A stretch of DNA of 64,000 bases from Marsupella aquatica. Taxonomy: Eukaryota > Marchantiophyta. The DNA is taken from contig OZ316896.1 of assembly GCA_973895155.1 (NCBI GenBank), forward strand, positions 6,510,001 to 6,574,000. Reading direction: 5' to 3'. Below the pieces are notes generated by a model. It made no database searches. It saw nothing but the letters and a program-made list of their open reading frames with translations, and was not told where the DNA came from. Position 1 is the stretch's first letter; the number at the start of each line of letters is the position of its first letter. Below, one piece after another: positions 54,832-64,000 of the stretch. A program made the position numbers and the translations under genes.

Positions 54832-55109
54832 CTCGGGGGTTTCACTTCCACAAAAATGGCACATAACGTGCGACGAAGTATATGGTCATTTTATTGATTC
54901 AAAGGGAAGACTTAAGAATTTTATGAGAAGAACAATAGGGTCTTTTAAATAAAATTTTGAGACTTATAAGAACATTAGGGTCCTTATACCCAAAATTTTA
55001 ATTTTATAGGGGTTGAAATATAAATATATATTTTCTTACATTTTAGGGGTTTCGAGGCCTAAAAACGTCACAGGTGATGGGGAGGCATCCATATAGTGAG
55101 ACCCCCAAG
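54832..55109. mobile_element. CTCGGGGG-ended TIR element, copy 3 (278 bp), opposite orientation
   Basis: Ends CTCGGGGGTTTCACT and (inverted) CTTGGGGGTCTCACT. Perfect 8-bp duplication ACTATGTC (54824-54831, 55110-55117). Its reverse complement aligns with copy 1 along the full length (ATCACCTGTGACGTTTTTAG, CCCTAATGTTCT, AGTCTCAAAATT, CTATTGTTCTTCT). Confidence 0.95.
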
Positions 55110-55117
55110 ACTATGTC

Positions 55118-56429
55118 CCATGTAGGCAGGAGTTAGACAGATGACAAGAGGTTGGGTGTCTTTGCAATGTGCATGTTTTTCTTATCAATAGATATGGATT
55201 TGGTTTTACGATTAAAGCTTTGTGTGGTGCCCTTTTTATTGACCCCCATGAGGGGTCCCTTGCAAATTCCCTGGCATGAGGATGCGCCATCAGTGAGGAT
55301 GGTGACAAATAGGACAGAGCAGGTTTTCTAGAAAACAAAAAAGTTGTTGTCATGTTTGTGTCCATATTCGTGTAAATTATAGGGCCCCATGCCGTAAGTA
55401 TTAAGCGTAAAAAACCAAAATACAAAGGAAGAGATGTCATTTTTTTCACTGTAACCATATTAGTTACCTTTCGAGTGTTTTTAAATTGTTAACTGTAATT
55501 AATCAATTAGATAATTGCCTCAAAAGTAAATAATGACAAGTAGAAAGAAACTCTTCAACCACTCTAATTTTTACCAAGGTAACATAATAAACCCAACAAA
55601 CTTTTCAACTTATCTAACATTAATTTTCCAAGGTAACTTAAGAAACCCTTTGGCTATGTACTATGGATAGAGGAGTAATAAGCAAAGGTAAGAAACACCA
55701 TAACTACTATAGGTAAAGGAATATCAAGGGACTCTAAGACCTTTCAACTACTATGAAAAAAGTAATGTTTTACATGTATTGTACACATATAAAGGTACTA
55801 AGTGAAATTTTTTGCATGGAGAATCACCCTTTGTATTACCATGAATGTACTCATATTTGTCTTCCATGAAATTGTCCTAACCACCTTTAAAATTCACTTC
55901 ATTTAGAATTCTCCATTTAATCTTTGTACTCTTACTCATATATCTATTCTAATGTGCAAATCTTCATCGTTCCCAATAGTTCAATAAAAGAAGCTCACAT
56001 AATCAAGGTGTCCTCAGACTAATTAAGTTTATGGATAAGTTAAGGTTTTGTTCCCTAGTGTATTTTTGTTGCTAACAAGTTTTACTACAATTTCAACTTG
56101 AGAGTCTCTACATAGGGGTTGACTGTGTAGAAGAAGGGGGAGAATGGTGACAGTATTCATCCACAGAAAAATGGAAGAATGTGTGGGGTAGCCTATAGGA
56201 CTTGATCAAAAATTGGGGGTGGTTTGTCGATAGACTTGATCAAAATTTACATTTCTGGGACCAGAAACAAATATACTCATTCCTACGTGTGAAACCATCC
56301 AGATAGTGACCTTCCATGTCCCCGTAATACGATACAAATAATTTAGGGAAGAAAAAGGTCTATGTGTTGTATAAATTATTTGATAAGCAAGTGACAAAAC
56401 TCTTCTGCAAACTCATCTACTACTAGCTT
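55118..56429. other. No gene recognised
   Basis: AT-rich sequence. No frame with known motifs. Confidence 0.5.
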
Positions 56430-56790
56430 AGTACCAATGTTTCTTAAGGTAACTTGATTAAGGGGTTGCCTATCTTGAATGAAACGTAACTTCCCGTCCT
56501 TCTTCTTCATAGTAAACAACCAAATCATGCAAGTATGGAGCTTCTGATAGCTCAAGAATCTTAGCTACTCCATAAATTTTGGCATCAAGGCACGAGGGAC
56601 TGGAAGAGGTCTCAAGTCCCTTGGAACATATGGCACGTCTATACAAATAATCATTGGGGTTTACTTCTCTTGGGTTACAACAACCAATCTCATCTAATTA
56701 AACAAAAATGCTCTCCCATGCTTACTAATTATCTCCTTAAACCTTTACTGCTCAACTTCCCAAAGCAACCCATCATCTCCTATCCTAATC
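56430..56790 (-). mobile_element. Gypsy-type (Metaviridae-like) reverse-transcriptase fragment
   Basis: Translated from the minus strand with small corrections of frame, it reads VPYVPRDLRPLPVPRALMPK, then LFTMKKKDGKLRFIQDRQPL and NQVTLRN. This is the RT N-terminal region typical of Gypsy elements (KKxGKLRFxxDxxxLNxxTxRN). It has several stops, no integrase or LTR nearby, and ends abruptly. Confidence 0.7.
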
Positions 56791-58289
56791 TGAGAAAAGG
56801 TGTTGCTACCTGAGTTGTGGCTCGGCCCTGGGGTGCCGACGTGGGTCCAATGGATGAAGTAAGAGGCTTGCTTCCATGGCCCTGTGGTGGAGCCGCAGGT
56901 ACGTTGTGCCTATTGTTGAGCCGAGTCGCCCATGTGGGCCGGTCCTGGCTGATCTCTTTGTAGCTGCACATCCAATACTTTGGGCACATGATCAGAATAA
57001 CTTTGTTGTAGTTCTGAGTCCCTTGGAAACTGTAGATGTAATGTGGCAGGCGGACAAGCCCCCAAACTGACAAACACTTTTATCTATCAAAGAATAGTGG
57101 AGAGGAAATGTTTTGAAGTGTATGATTTGTTGACTAGCAGGGATATGTCTAGCACATAGTGTTGCAGGACCACTTCTATGATATGCCTACATAGGCCTCT
57201 CTCTATAGAAGCTTGCATGGAATTGTATTGCTGAGGGATCCCACCATGTACCTCTCGCCCAAAATGTCAAGTGTAAAATGAGAGTGGGAGGAGGGCCCCG
57301 CTCCTCCTTATGCCTCTAGGCCTGGTTCAATCATTTAAGCCCTCATCATTACGCTACCAGTTGCTGTATTGGAGAAGATTTTCACTCTCAATCTTTGGTC
57401 CAAGCTTGATTGTGACTAGGATCGGCTTGCCCATCCTTACTTCGGTCCCAATAGCAATTGCCACTACGTATAGGGTAAAGACGGTTTGGTCTGGGGTTAC
57501 TAGGCTATAACCATTGTGACCAGAAGTGAGGAAATGCTGACCGGCGACAGCTCGGAAGCTTTTCTGAGCTTTGTGGGAACATGTTTCACACTAGAGCCCA
57601 AACAATCATTATCATACGTAATATTTGTCTGGAAAAAAAATTACCAGGTCAGACTTTCCGGGCATAAGGTTATAGAAATGGTAGCACCTATTAGAAAAAG
57701 CTACACACCGATAACCTTTCTTCCTGTCAGGAATTCGTGCCTCACAATCACTGGGTACTTCAGGTGTTCTGCCATTGGCTCACATTCTTAATGCCTAACT
57801 AATCTATTCCTAGTCTAAGCCACATTATCAACTTAATTCTTGACAATTTTCTAATCAATACGGAATGTGGATGGCTAATTGTTAAGTACTGCATGTAGAC
57901 ATGGTTTTGAAATAAATAAGTGTGATTTTCAAACAAACGAGGAATACTAATGGATATAAGTGTGATTTTCAAACAAACAAAGAACACTAATTGATGCCTT
58001 TTGATTGTGGGGGCCTCCTTAGCTTTTTGTTCCTCTTTGGTCTTTTGGGGGCCTTCCCCCCCCTTTATTGTGCTGTTTTGCCTTAGGGATCCTGTCTCCC
58101 AGTTTGGAGTTTATGTCCCCTTTGTATTTTGAAATAATTCTGAGTTCAAAGGTTTTGATTGAGAACCCATCCAAGCTTATCACTTTAACATATGGCATTT
58201 ATTGGGAAACGAGCCCTATGCCAGTGCGTTGCATAGTGCAAGGAGGGCCGGCCCATATTGGAGGGAGCATTTGCAAGGGGGAATTGTCC
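56791..58289. other. No gene recognised
   Basis: Mixed-composition sequence. AAGTGTGATTTTCAAACAAAC is duplicated near 57918 and 57958. No supported gene. Confidence 0.5.
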
Positions 58290-58490
58290 ATAATGAAGGG
58301 AGGGAGGGAATTGCTAAGGTAGAGGGGATTTGAGAGGGAGGAAGGGAATGATGAGGCACGGAGGGGAGGGGGTCCATAATTAAGGCATGGAGGGGAGGGG
58401 ATGGACTGACGGAGGCGTGGGGGGAGCATTTGCGACGAAGGGAGGGAATGATGAGGCATGGAGGGGAGGGGGAATGATGAGGCATCGTTA
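58290..58490. repeat. Purine-rich imperfect repeats (GGAGGGGAGGGG, AATGATGAGGCA)
   Basis: GATGAGGCAYGGAGGGGAGG and variants recur at least four times. The strand is strongly G/A-rich. Frames on the complementary strand (Pro/Ser/His-rich) are composition artefacts. Confidence 0.75.
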
Positions 58491-58600
58491 TCCCCTCATT
58501 GATGGCGATGCGAGGGTCCGGCGTGAGGCACATATTCGCAAGGCACATACGCGCGAGGCAGGCATAGGCGTGAGGCAGGCATAGAGGGACCGGATGATAT

Positions 58601-58976
58601 TGTTGGGAGTGGAAGCTGGTAGTGGAAGCCCTCGTGAGTGAATCAAATGGATACAATAAATCCACTCAAATATCTAAAGGTCCCGCCTATATTGGATTTT
58701 GTAAGGGGAGAAAGAACTAAAATGGAAAGATTGCCTATTAGAGTTGTAGATGGGTTTCGCATAAAGCCCTTCCTTACATCGGACCGTCTATTTCCCTTAA
58801 AGCGCTTCCTTACATCGGACCATCTATTTCCCTTTGCCAACAATTTGGTGCTGATAATCCGAGTGCTGTTAGACTCTACCTTTGACCGGACGACCGGACC
58901 AGCCGGTCACCCTGGTCCCACTATATGTAGTCCTATTCCCGACTATACACATGTTCATTCCATTCATATTCTTACA
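58601..58976 (+). repeat. Probable 5' LTR of element C
   Basis: Begins TGTTGGGAGTGG and ends CTTACA; CGTTATCAGCACGA follows at 58977. The boundaries are by eye, without the matching 3' LTR. The following bases are not a standard TGGTATCAGAGC primer site, so both the end point and the primer are uncertain. Confidence 0.45.
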
Positions 58977-60725
58977 CGTTATCAGCACGAAAGCTTAACG
59001 AGCGGAGAGCAGAGCAGAGAATTGAGAATGATAAGAAACAACGATAAGGCGATAACATTTTTTTTCCAAAAAACGAAGGAGAGGGGTAAGCAATGCAAAG
59101 CGAAAGGGTTCGACGATTTACTGACTGAATTTAGGACTCCGACGATTAAGAGAAAGAAGGTCTTGATGAAGCATCGAAGAGATTGAGAAGGAAACTTTCG
59201 AAGGCTTACGGAAATCAGAGGTGATAAGGAGCATTGAATCATTAACAAATTACAAGGCTCCAAATGAGTCGGTCTATCACAGGCGCAGCGAGAAAGGACA
59301 ATGAGGATGCCATAAGAACTTTTGAAAATAGAGGAGAACCGAGAATGATAAGAAACACTTCGAAGGACGAAGCCCGAAATCGAAAGAGAAGCCAAAGCAG
59401 AAACAAAATCTCATAAGGAATTAGAGACAAAACGAGATCGAGAAGCAAAGAAAAAAAAAGGAAAGAAAGCCCTGGATGAAGCATCAACCTGCGCTCTTCC
59501 AATTGCTCTTTGATAAGGAAGGCATCGATCTGCATTCTTTCAATTCGCTCTCGATAAGGAGAAAAATGAGGAGAAACGATAAGGACGAGAAGAAGAAGAC
59601 AATGATAATCTCATAAGGATCAAAGAAAGCAGGCAGCATCGCGACTCCATAAACATAGGCTGAGTGGAACAATTGAGAGGAATCCATAAGAGCAGCGAAG
59701 CAGGAAAAGCGAGACAGACCATAAGGACTTAAAGAGCAGATAGAAAAGAAGAGAAACAGATCAATCATCGAAGGAAGGAAGAAGAGACACCTGAAGATCG
59801 ATAGAGAAAAGGAGAGGGCACGATCCTATTGCAGCTTCATAAGGACCCAAAAATTTCATAAGGATCGAAGCAGGATTAAGAACGACCGAGTAAGGCAGAT
59901 CCGAGAAAGAGGATCGGAGGCAAACATTCAACAACTGTGAGCACTTTCAGAAATGAAATTTTTAACAAGGACATTGACGAATCAATGAAAGAAGCGCAAC
60001 ATCGTTCGAAGACGATAAGGACAACCTGAGAGAGACAGCATCGATCGAAACCGAGAAGGGGCAGCATCGAAAACACTCAATCAGGGCAGTATCGAATGAG
60101 AGATCGCCTACCAAAGACGCAACAAGAATGGATCAGAGACTCGCCAGAGAGAGAGACACGGGATTAAGAAAAGCGTTGGACACCTAGCAAACATTCGGAC
60201 TTCGAGGACACCTCACAATTGCAGCAATAGCCCCACCATAGCCAAGACATCGAAGGAGATTCGAAGGGCAGCAGAAGCGCGCATAGGGGCCACCAAGAGG
60301 GGAGATTGCACTACATTTCATCGAGAAAACGTCAAGTCCGATCAAAAACTGCTAAGTGCACCACCTATAACCGCAAAACCTCCATAAGTGCATTTCGTAA
60401 CAAAGGAAATCAACTCTACAAAGCCACATGTGCACTTAACCAAGTCACGAGTAAATTACCACCCATAACTGCACAAACTGCACAATTCCATTACTGCATA
60501 GTTTAACAAAGGAAAAAGCAAATACAAAGGAAACTTTGCAGTTAACTAAATAGCAAGGAAAACCTAAATCCTAAGTGCAAACCCTAAAATTGAATTCCAG
60601 ATTTGCATGCTCTCCCCACCCAGCCCCACTTTGCATGCCGCAGAAATGTGCTTTGTTGTTTCTTACTATACTTACTAGTATATAAGCCTCAACTACCATT
60701 AAAAGGAATCAAGCCACCAAACCCG
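58977..60725 (+). other. Long leader of element C with recurrent ATAAGG motifs
   Basis: About 1.7 kb of purine-rich sequence without coding potential on the plus strand. GATAAGGA, CATAAGGA and close variants occur about a dozen times between 59040 and 60020. Hydrophobic minus-strand frames here come from this composition. Confidence 0.6.
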
Positions 60726-61658
60726 ATGACCAACCTAGAGAAATTAACATTTCCAGCCCTAGACATCGATGGTAGCAACTACCTGGAATGGTCAATGAAC
60801 CTCAGAGAGAACCTTATCTCGCTAACCCTACTCCCAGCTATAGGGATGGCTCAACCTATACTAGCTGGCGAACCCCAACCAGACCCGTTAACTAAAGCCA
60901 ACGAATCTAAGGCCCTTGTATTCCTTAGACGCCATATCCATAGATTCCTACAAAGACAATACATGCACCTCTCAACCCCTCGTGAACTTTGGACAGCGCT
61001 CCAAACCCGATTCGATCACCAAAAATTGGTTGAACTACCTAAAGTCAGACAAGACTGGCTAAACCTACGAGTCCAAGACTTTACCTCTATTTCAGCCTAC
61101 AATAGCGAACTCTTTAGAATAACATCAACCCTCGCACTATGTGGCGAGCCGGTCATAGACAAGGATTTGCTAGAGAAGACCTTGTTGACATTTCATTCAT
61201 CGAATGTGTGGCTATCAACACAGTATCGAAACATGAAGTTCGGGCAATACTCCTAGCTCATAGCCCACCTCCTAGTCACCGAAAGAAACCAAGAACTTCT
61301 TTTCGTAAACTCTAGAAAACGACCTGCGGGCACAATGCCCTCAGGACAACAAAATGAAACCCATAACATAGAAAATGATGAACCCTCCACATCAAGGCAA
61401 GGCATTAAACGCACTAAGAATAGCAACCGGAGAAACACCTACAACAGGGGGAGTTTCTATAACCAACGTCCACAATAAAACTCCCAACAAACCTTTAGAG
61501 GATGTGGTGGACGAGAAGGACGTGGAGGAGGAGGAGGACGTGGTGGACGTGGCGGACGCGGAGGACGCAGCGGTGGTAGAACATATAACAACAACCGTAG
61601 AAATGATTGGTCATAACCCCGACAACAACGGGAACGACCGAAATGCCATGCATGTGGC
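60726..61658 (+). pseudogene. Element C gag
   Basis: Start MTNLEKLTFPALDIDGSNYL at about 60726, typical of Copia gag (LDxxNYxxW). WSMNLRENL, FLRRHIHRFLQRQY, LWTALQTRFDHQK and YRNMKFGQYS follow. A TAG at 61254 interrupts, then the same frame continues with LIAHLLVTERNQELL, a TAA at 61476, a Gly/Arg-rich RGGGGGRGGRGGRGG segment and a TAA at 61614. It then runs into pol. Confidence 0.85.
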
Positions 61659-63272
61659 ATGACCAACCACCTAGCCAGAAACTGTAGAATCCCGCAACAC
61701 CTTAAAGAGCTATATCAACAATCCCTCAGGGACGGACAAACCTCTAGGGCACCACCCCGTGAAACCCACGGGGCGTTCATGGAATCTAGTGATCCATTCC
61801 AAGACTTCTCAGACCTACCCGCCCAACCCGAGGCACACTTAGTGGCAAGTAGCTCCACTACACCAGATTTAAATAGTCCAAGCACATGTATTATCGACAG
61901 TGCGACCACGCTGCATACCATCCTCAGGGATAGGCACCTTTTCCACAAGATTACACCCTCACGTAGATCCCTGACCACTATAAATGGCCCTAGCCAAATA
62001 GAAGAAGGCTTCGGCCCAGCTTCCATTAGACTACCGCAGGGTACAGCGATTCACATAGAATCTGCCATTTTCGCCCCGAACGCAACCCGTAATCTCCTCA
62101 GTTTTAGAGATATACGAGCAAATGGACTACATGTCCAGACAGGCAATACAAGAGACCAGGAAGTGATACACTTGGTTGAAAATACCCCTATGGGGAAAAT
62201 CATTAAAGAAACCCTTTTCTCGTACCCTTGCGGGTTTTATGTAACCCATATTGAATGCCTGCATAACAATGCTCAAACAAGTGAATTGCCCGCGCTTTGG
62301 CATGCACGCCTCGGCCACCCCGGCCAATCAATGCTAAGCAAAATAATTAAGAACTCAAGTGGCATTCCAATCAATACACGCCACATTCCAGCTAGCACCC
62401 CATGCACTGCATGCTCACGCGGAAAATTAATAACAAGGCCCACGGCATCAAAATTGCCAACCAACATACCCAAATTCTTGGAAATAATCCACGCCGATGT
62501 TTGCGGGCCAATTAACCCTCCGAGCAGACCTTTCCGCTACTTTATGGTATTAATCGACGCATCAACTAAATGGTCAAATGTGACACTACTTTCAACGAGG
62601 AACATGGTTATGCCTCGGATTTTGGCGCAAATCCTGCGCGTGAAAGCACAATTCCCAGACCACCCCATTAAGACACTAAGAGTGGACAATGCAGGGGAAT
62701 TCACATCTGAAACATTTGACGACTTTTGCACATCACTTGGCATAGACGTACAATATCCTGTACCTCACATGCATTTTCAGAATGGATTAGCTGAAGCGGT
62801 CATTAAACACCTTCAGTTAATTGCACGCCCATTACTAATGCAGTCAAAACTCCCCGTCTCAGCATGGGGACACGCCATATTACAGGCTAATGCATTAATC
62901 CAATACCGCCCATCGGCTTTTAATACCTACAGCCCATACCAAATTGCTAATGGTATAAAACCTGACTTATCCCACCTTCGTTCATTTGGATGTCAAGTAA
63001 TGGTCCCCATTACTTCACCCAAACGATCTAAGATGGGACCCCAACGACAGTTGGGGATATACATCGGATTCGACTCTCCGTCCATAATCCGATATATGGA
63101 GCCTACAACTGGCGACGTTTTTAAATCTAGATTCCTAGATTGCCATTTTGATGAACATGTTTATCCACCGTTAGTAACCCCTGAACACCCACAACCACCT
63201 TTGGAGTGGGAAAGACACTTGTCATTTTGGCAAGACCTTAGAACCAATCAAGGGGAGAAAGAAGTTCAGTGA
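61659..63272 (+). pseudogene. Element C zinc knuckle, protease and integrase
   Basis: CHACGMTNHLARNC just upstream (about 61648) is an intact CCHC knuckle. The protease motif is IIDSATTLHTIL (D-S-A). GAG-pre-integrase has LWHARLGHPGQSM and CTACSRGK. The integrase core has IIHADVCGP, LRVDNAGEFTS and NGLAEAVIKHL, giving D, D and E. HLRSFGCQVMV and LGIYIGFDSPSIIRY are the C-terminal part. The frame is 537 codons open and ends at a TGA at 63270; the same frame continues beyond. Confidence 0.92.
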
Positions 63273-64000
63273 ATTTTGCAACTCCACAAGATTGTGGAAG
63301 AACTTCCAGACGCTTTTGTCGATACATCACAAGTTATCCGCTCACATATTCCAGCTGCGAGAGCACCTGCTCGCATCGAATTATCAAGTGAGCCAGCAAA
63401 TACATCCCAACCTCGTGCCAAACGTGGCAGACCCTTGGGATCAAAGGATAAACAACCAAGAAGGCGTGGTTCATCTATACCACCTTCACCTAATGTCGAT
63501 CATACCGAATCCACAACTCATGAAGAGATTTCTATCCACTACGCACACACCGGTACGATGTGGGATAGAAATACTACTTCAATAGATGATGCTTTTGCAT
63601 TAATGGTGGCAACACATATTACTGACGATACACCCGAACCAATATCTATCTTAGAATGCCAAAATAGACCAGATTGGCCTGAATGGCAAAAAGCTATAAA
63701 TAGAGAATTAGATTCCCTACTCAGCAGACACACTTTTGGCCCAGTCAAGCCAACACCGCAAGACGTACACCTAATTGGCTACAAGTGGACATTTGTCCGC
63801 AAAAGAAATGATAAAGGCCAAGTTATACGCTATAAAGCACGTCTGGTAGGGAAAGGATTTACACAACAACCGGGAATTCATTACGATGAAACCTATTCAC
63901 CGGTTATGGATAGCACAACATTCCGATATCTTATCAGATTTGCCATTTTCCATAAACTATAAATGCGACAATTGGATGTTGCAACTGCATATCTATATGG
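63273..64000 (+). pseudogene. Element C reverse transcriptase, N-terminal part (runs off the window)
   Basis: After a linker with KRGRPLGSKDKQPRRRG (AT-hook-like basic patch), RT begins PDWPEWQKAINRELDSLLSR. IGYKWTFVRKRNDKGQVIRY, KARLVGKGFTQQPGIHYDE and TYSPVMDSTTFRYLI follow. A TAA at 63960 is followed in frame by MRQLDVATAYLYG, with the first catalytic Asp of the palm. The YVDD motif would be beyond the end. Confidence 0.88.

Larger units (their letters stand above)
58601..64000 (+). mobile_element. Copia element C, plus strand, truncated by the window end
   Basis: A probable 5' LTR (58601-58976), a long leader and a gag-pol frame in Copia order (gag, zinc knuckle, protease, integrase, RT) run to the window edge. 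RNase H and the 3' LTR lie beyond. All visible coding is in one frame, broken only by stops at 61254, 61476, 61614, 63270 and 63960. It differs in every domain from elements A, B and D. Confidence 0.88.

Noticed and set aside
58199-58665. Pro/Ser/His-rich minus-strand frames of 86 and 149 codons
   Set aside because: They lie on the complement of a GA-rich imperfect repeat and are explained by its composition.
59242-60076. Hydrophobic minus-strand frames of 60-97 codons (possible membrane proteins)
   Set aside because: They are the complement of the purine-rich leader of element C; Phe/Leu/Ser enrichment follows from base composition.
1-64000. CRISPR arrays, bacterial operons or phage modules
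   Set aside because: Nothing in the window fits. Spliced genes, plant organelle-targeted protein and Copia/Gypsy/LINE elements show a plant nuclear sequence, and the tandem repeats lack unique spacers.

Overview
This looks like nuclear DNA of a land plant with a large, repeat-rich genome. The evidence is spliced genes with GT/AG introns, a plastid-targeted ferredoxin:thioredoxin reductase variable subunit, a plant-type DnaJ/DUF3444 protein, and many Ty1/Copia retrotransposons primed by initiator-Met tRNA. Two of the transposase-derived families (16.1-18.7 kb and 3.8-6.7 kb) remind me of families I associate with bryophyte, lycophyte and fern assemblies, so I lean to a non-flowering land plant. 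That placement is inference.

Only two host genes are convincing and look intact: the single-exon DnaJ/DUF3444 gene at 26.6-29.3 kb (minus) and FTRV at 38.4-39.0 kb (minus). A 97-codon reading frame lies head-to-head with the DnaJ gene, about 186 bp from its start codon. Terminal-exon candidates occur at 217-309 and 14951-15274. A spliced coiled-coil/RING-like gene with one frame break lies at 11.0-13.3 kb.

Region by region: 2.8-8.7 kb holds a decayed MULE-like transposase locus, surrounded and interrupted by eleven copies of a 15-bp palindrome (TAGCGC-NNN-GCGCTA) not seen as a complete site elsewhere in the window. A decayed LINE follows at 8.7-10.2 kb. A 21-bp-period palindromic minisatellite fills 13.8-14.6 kb. 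At 16.1-18.7 kb a second transposase-like pseudogene is split by a solo Copia LTR with a perfect 5-bp target duplication. A PIF/Harbinger ORF1-like remnant lies at 21.5-22.4 kb. A second solo LTR with a perfect duplication lies at 33.8-34.1 kb.

From 39.7 to 52.0 kb there is a nest of Copia elements on the minus strand. A young full-length element (A, 41907-47714, LTRs about 99% identical) sits inside the 3' LTR of an older element (B). B itself interrupts an older relative of A (D), and an A-like 5' end (E) closes the stack. Three copies of a 278-334 bp terminal-inverted-repeat element with 8-bp target duplications lie at 48.3, 49.0 and 54.8 kb; two are inside B. A Gypsy reverse-transcriptase fragment lies at 56.4-56.8 kb. 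A plus-strand Copia element (C) starts at about 58.6 kb and runs off the window end; its gag-pol frame holds five in-frame stops but no visible frameshift.

Most of the window is therefore layered transposon debris. The least expected signals are the GCGC palindrome set, the CTCGGGGG-ended 8-bp-TSD element family, the 18-bp repeat-number difference that fully explains LTR length variation, and decay of Copia frames mainly by nonsense substitution.
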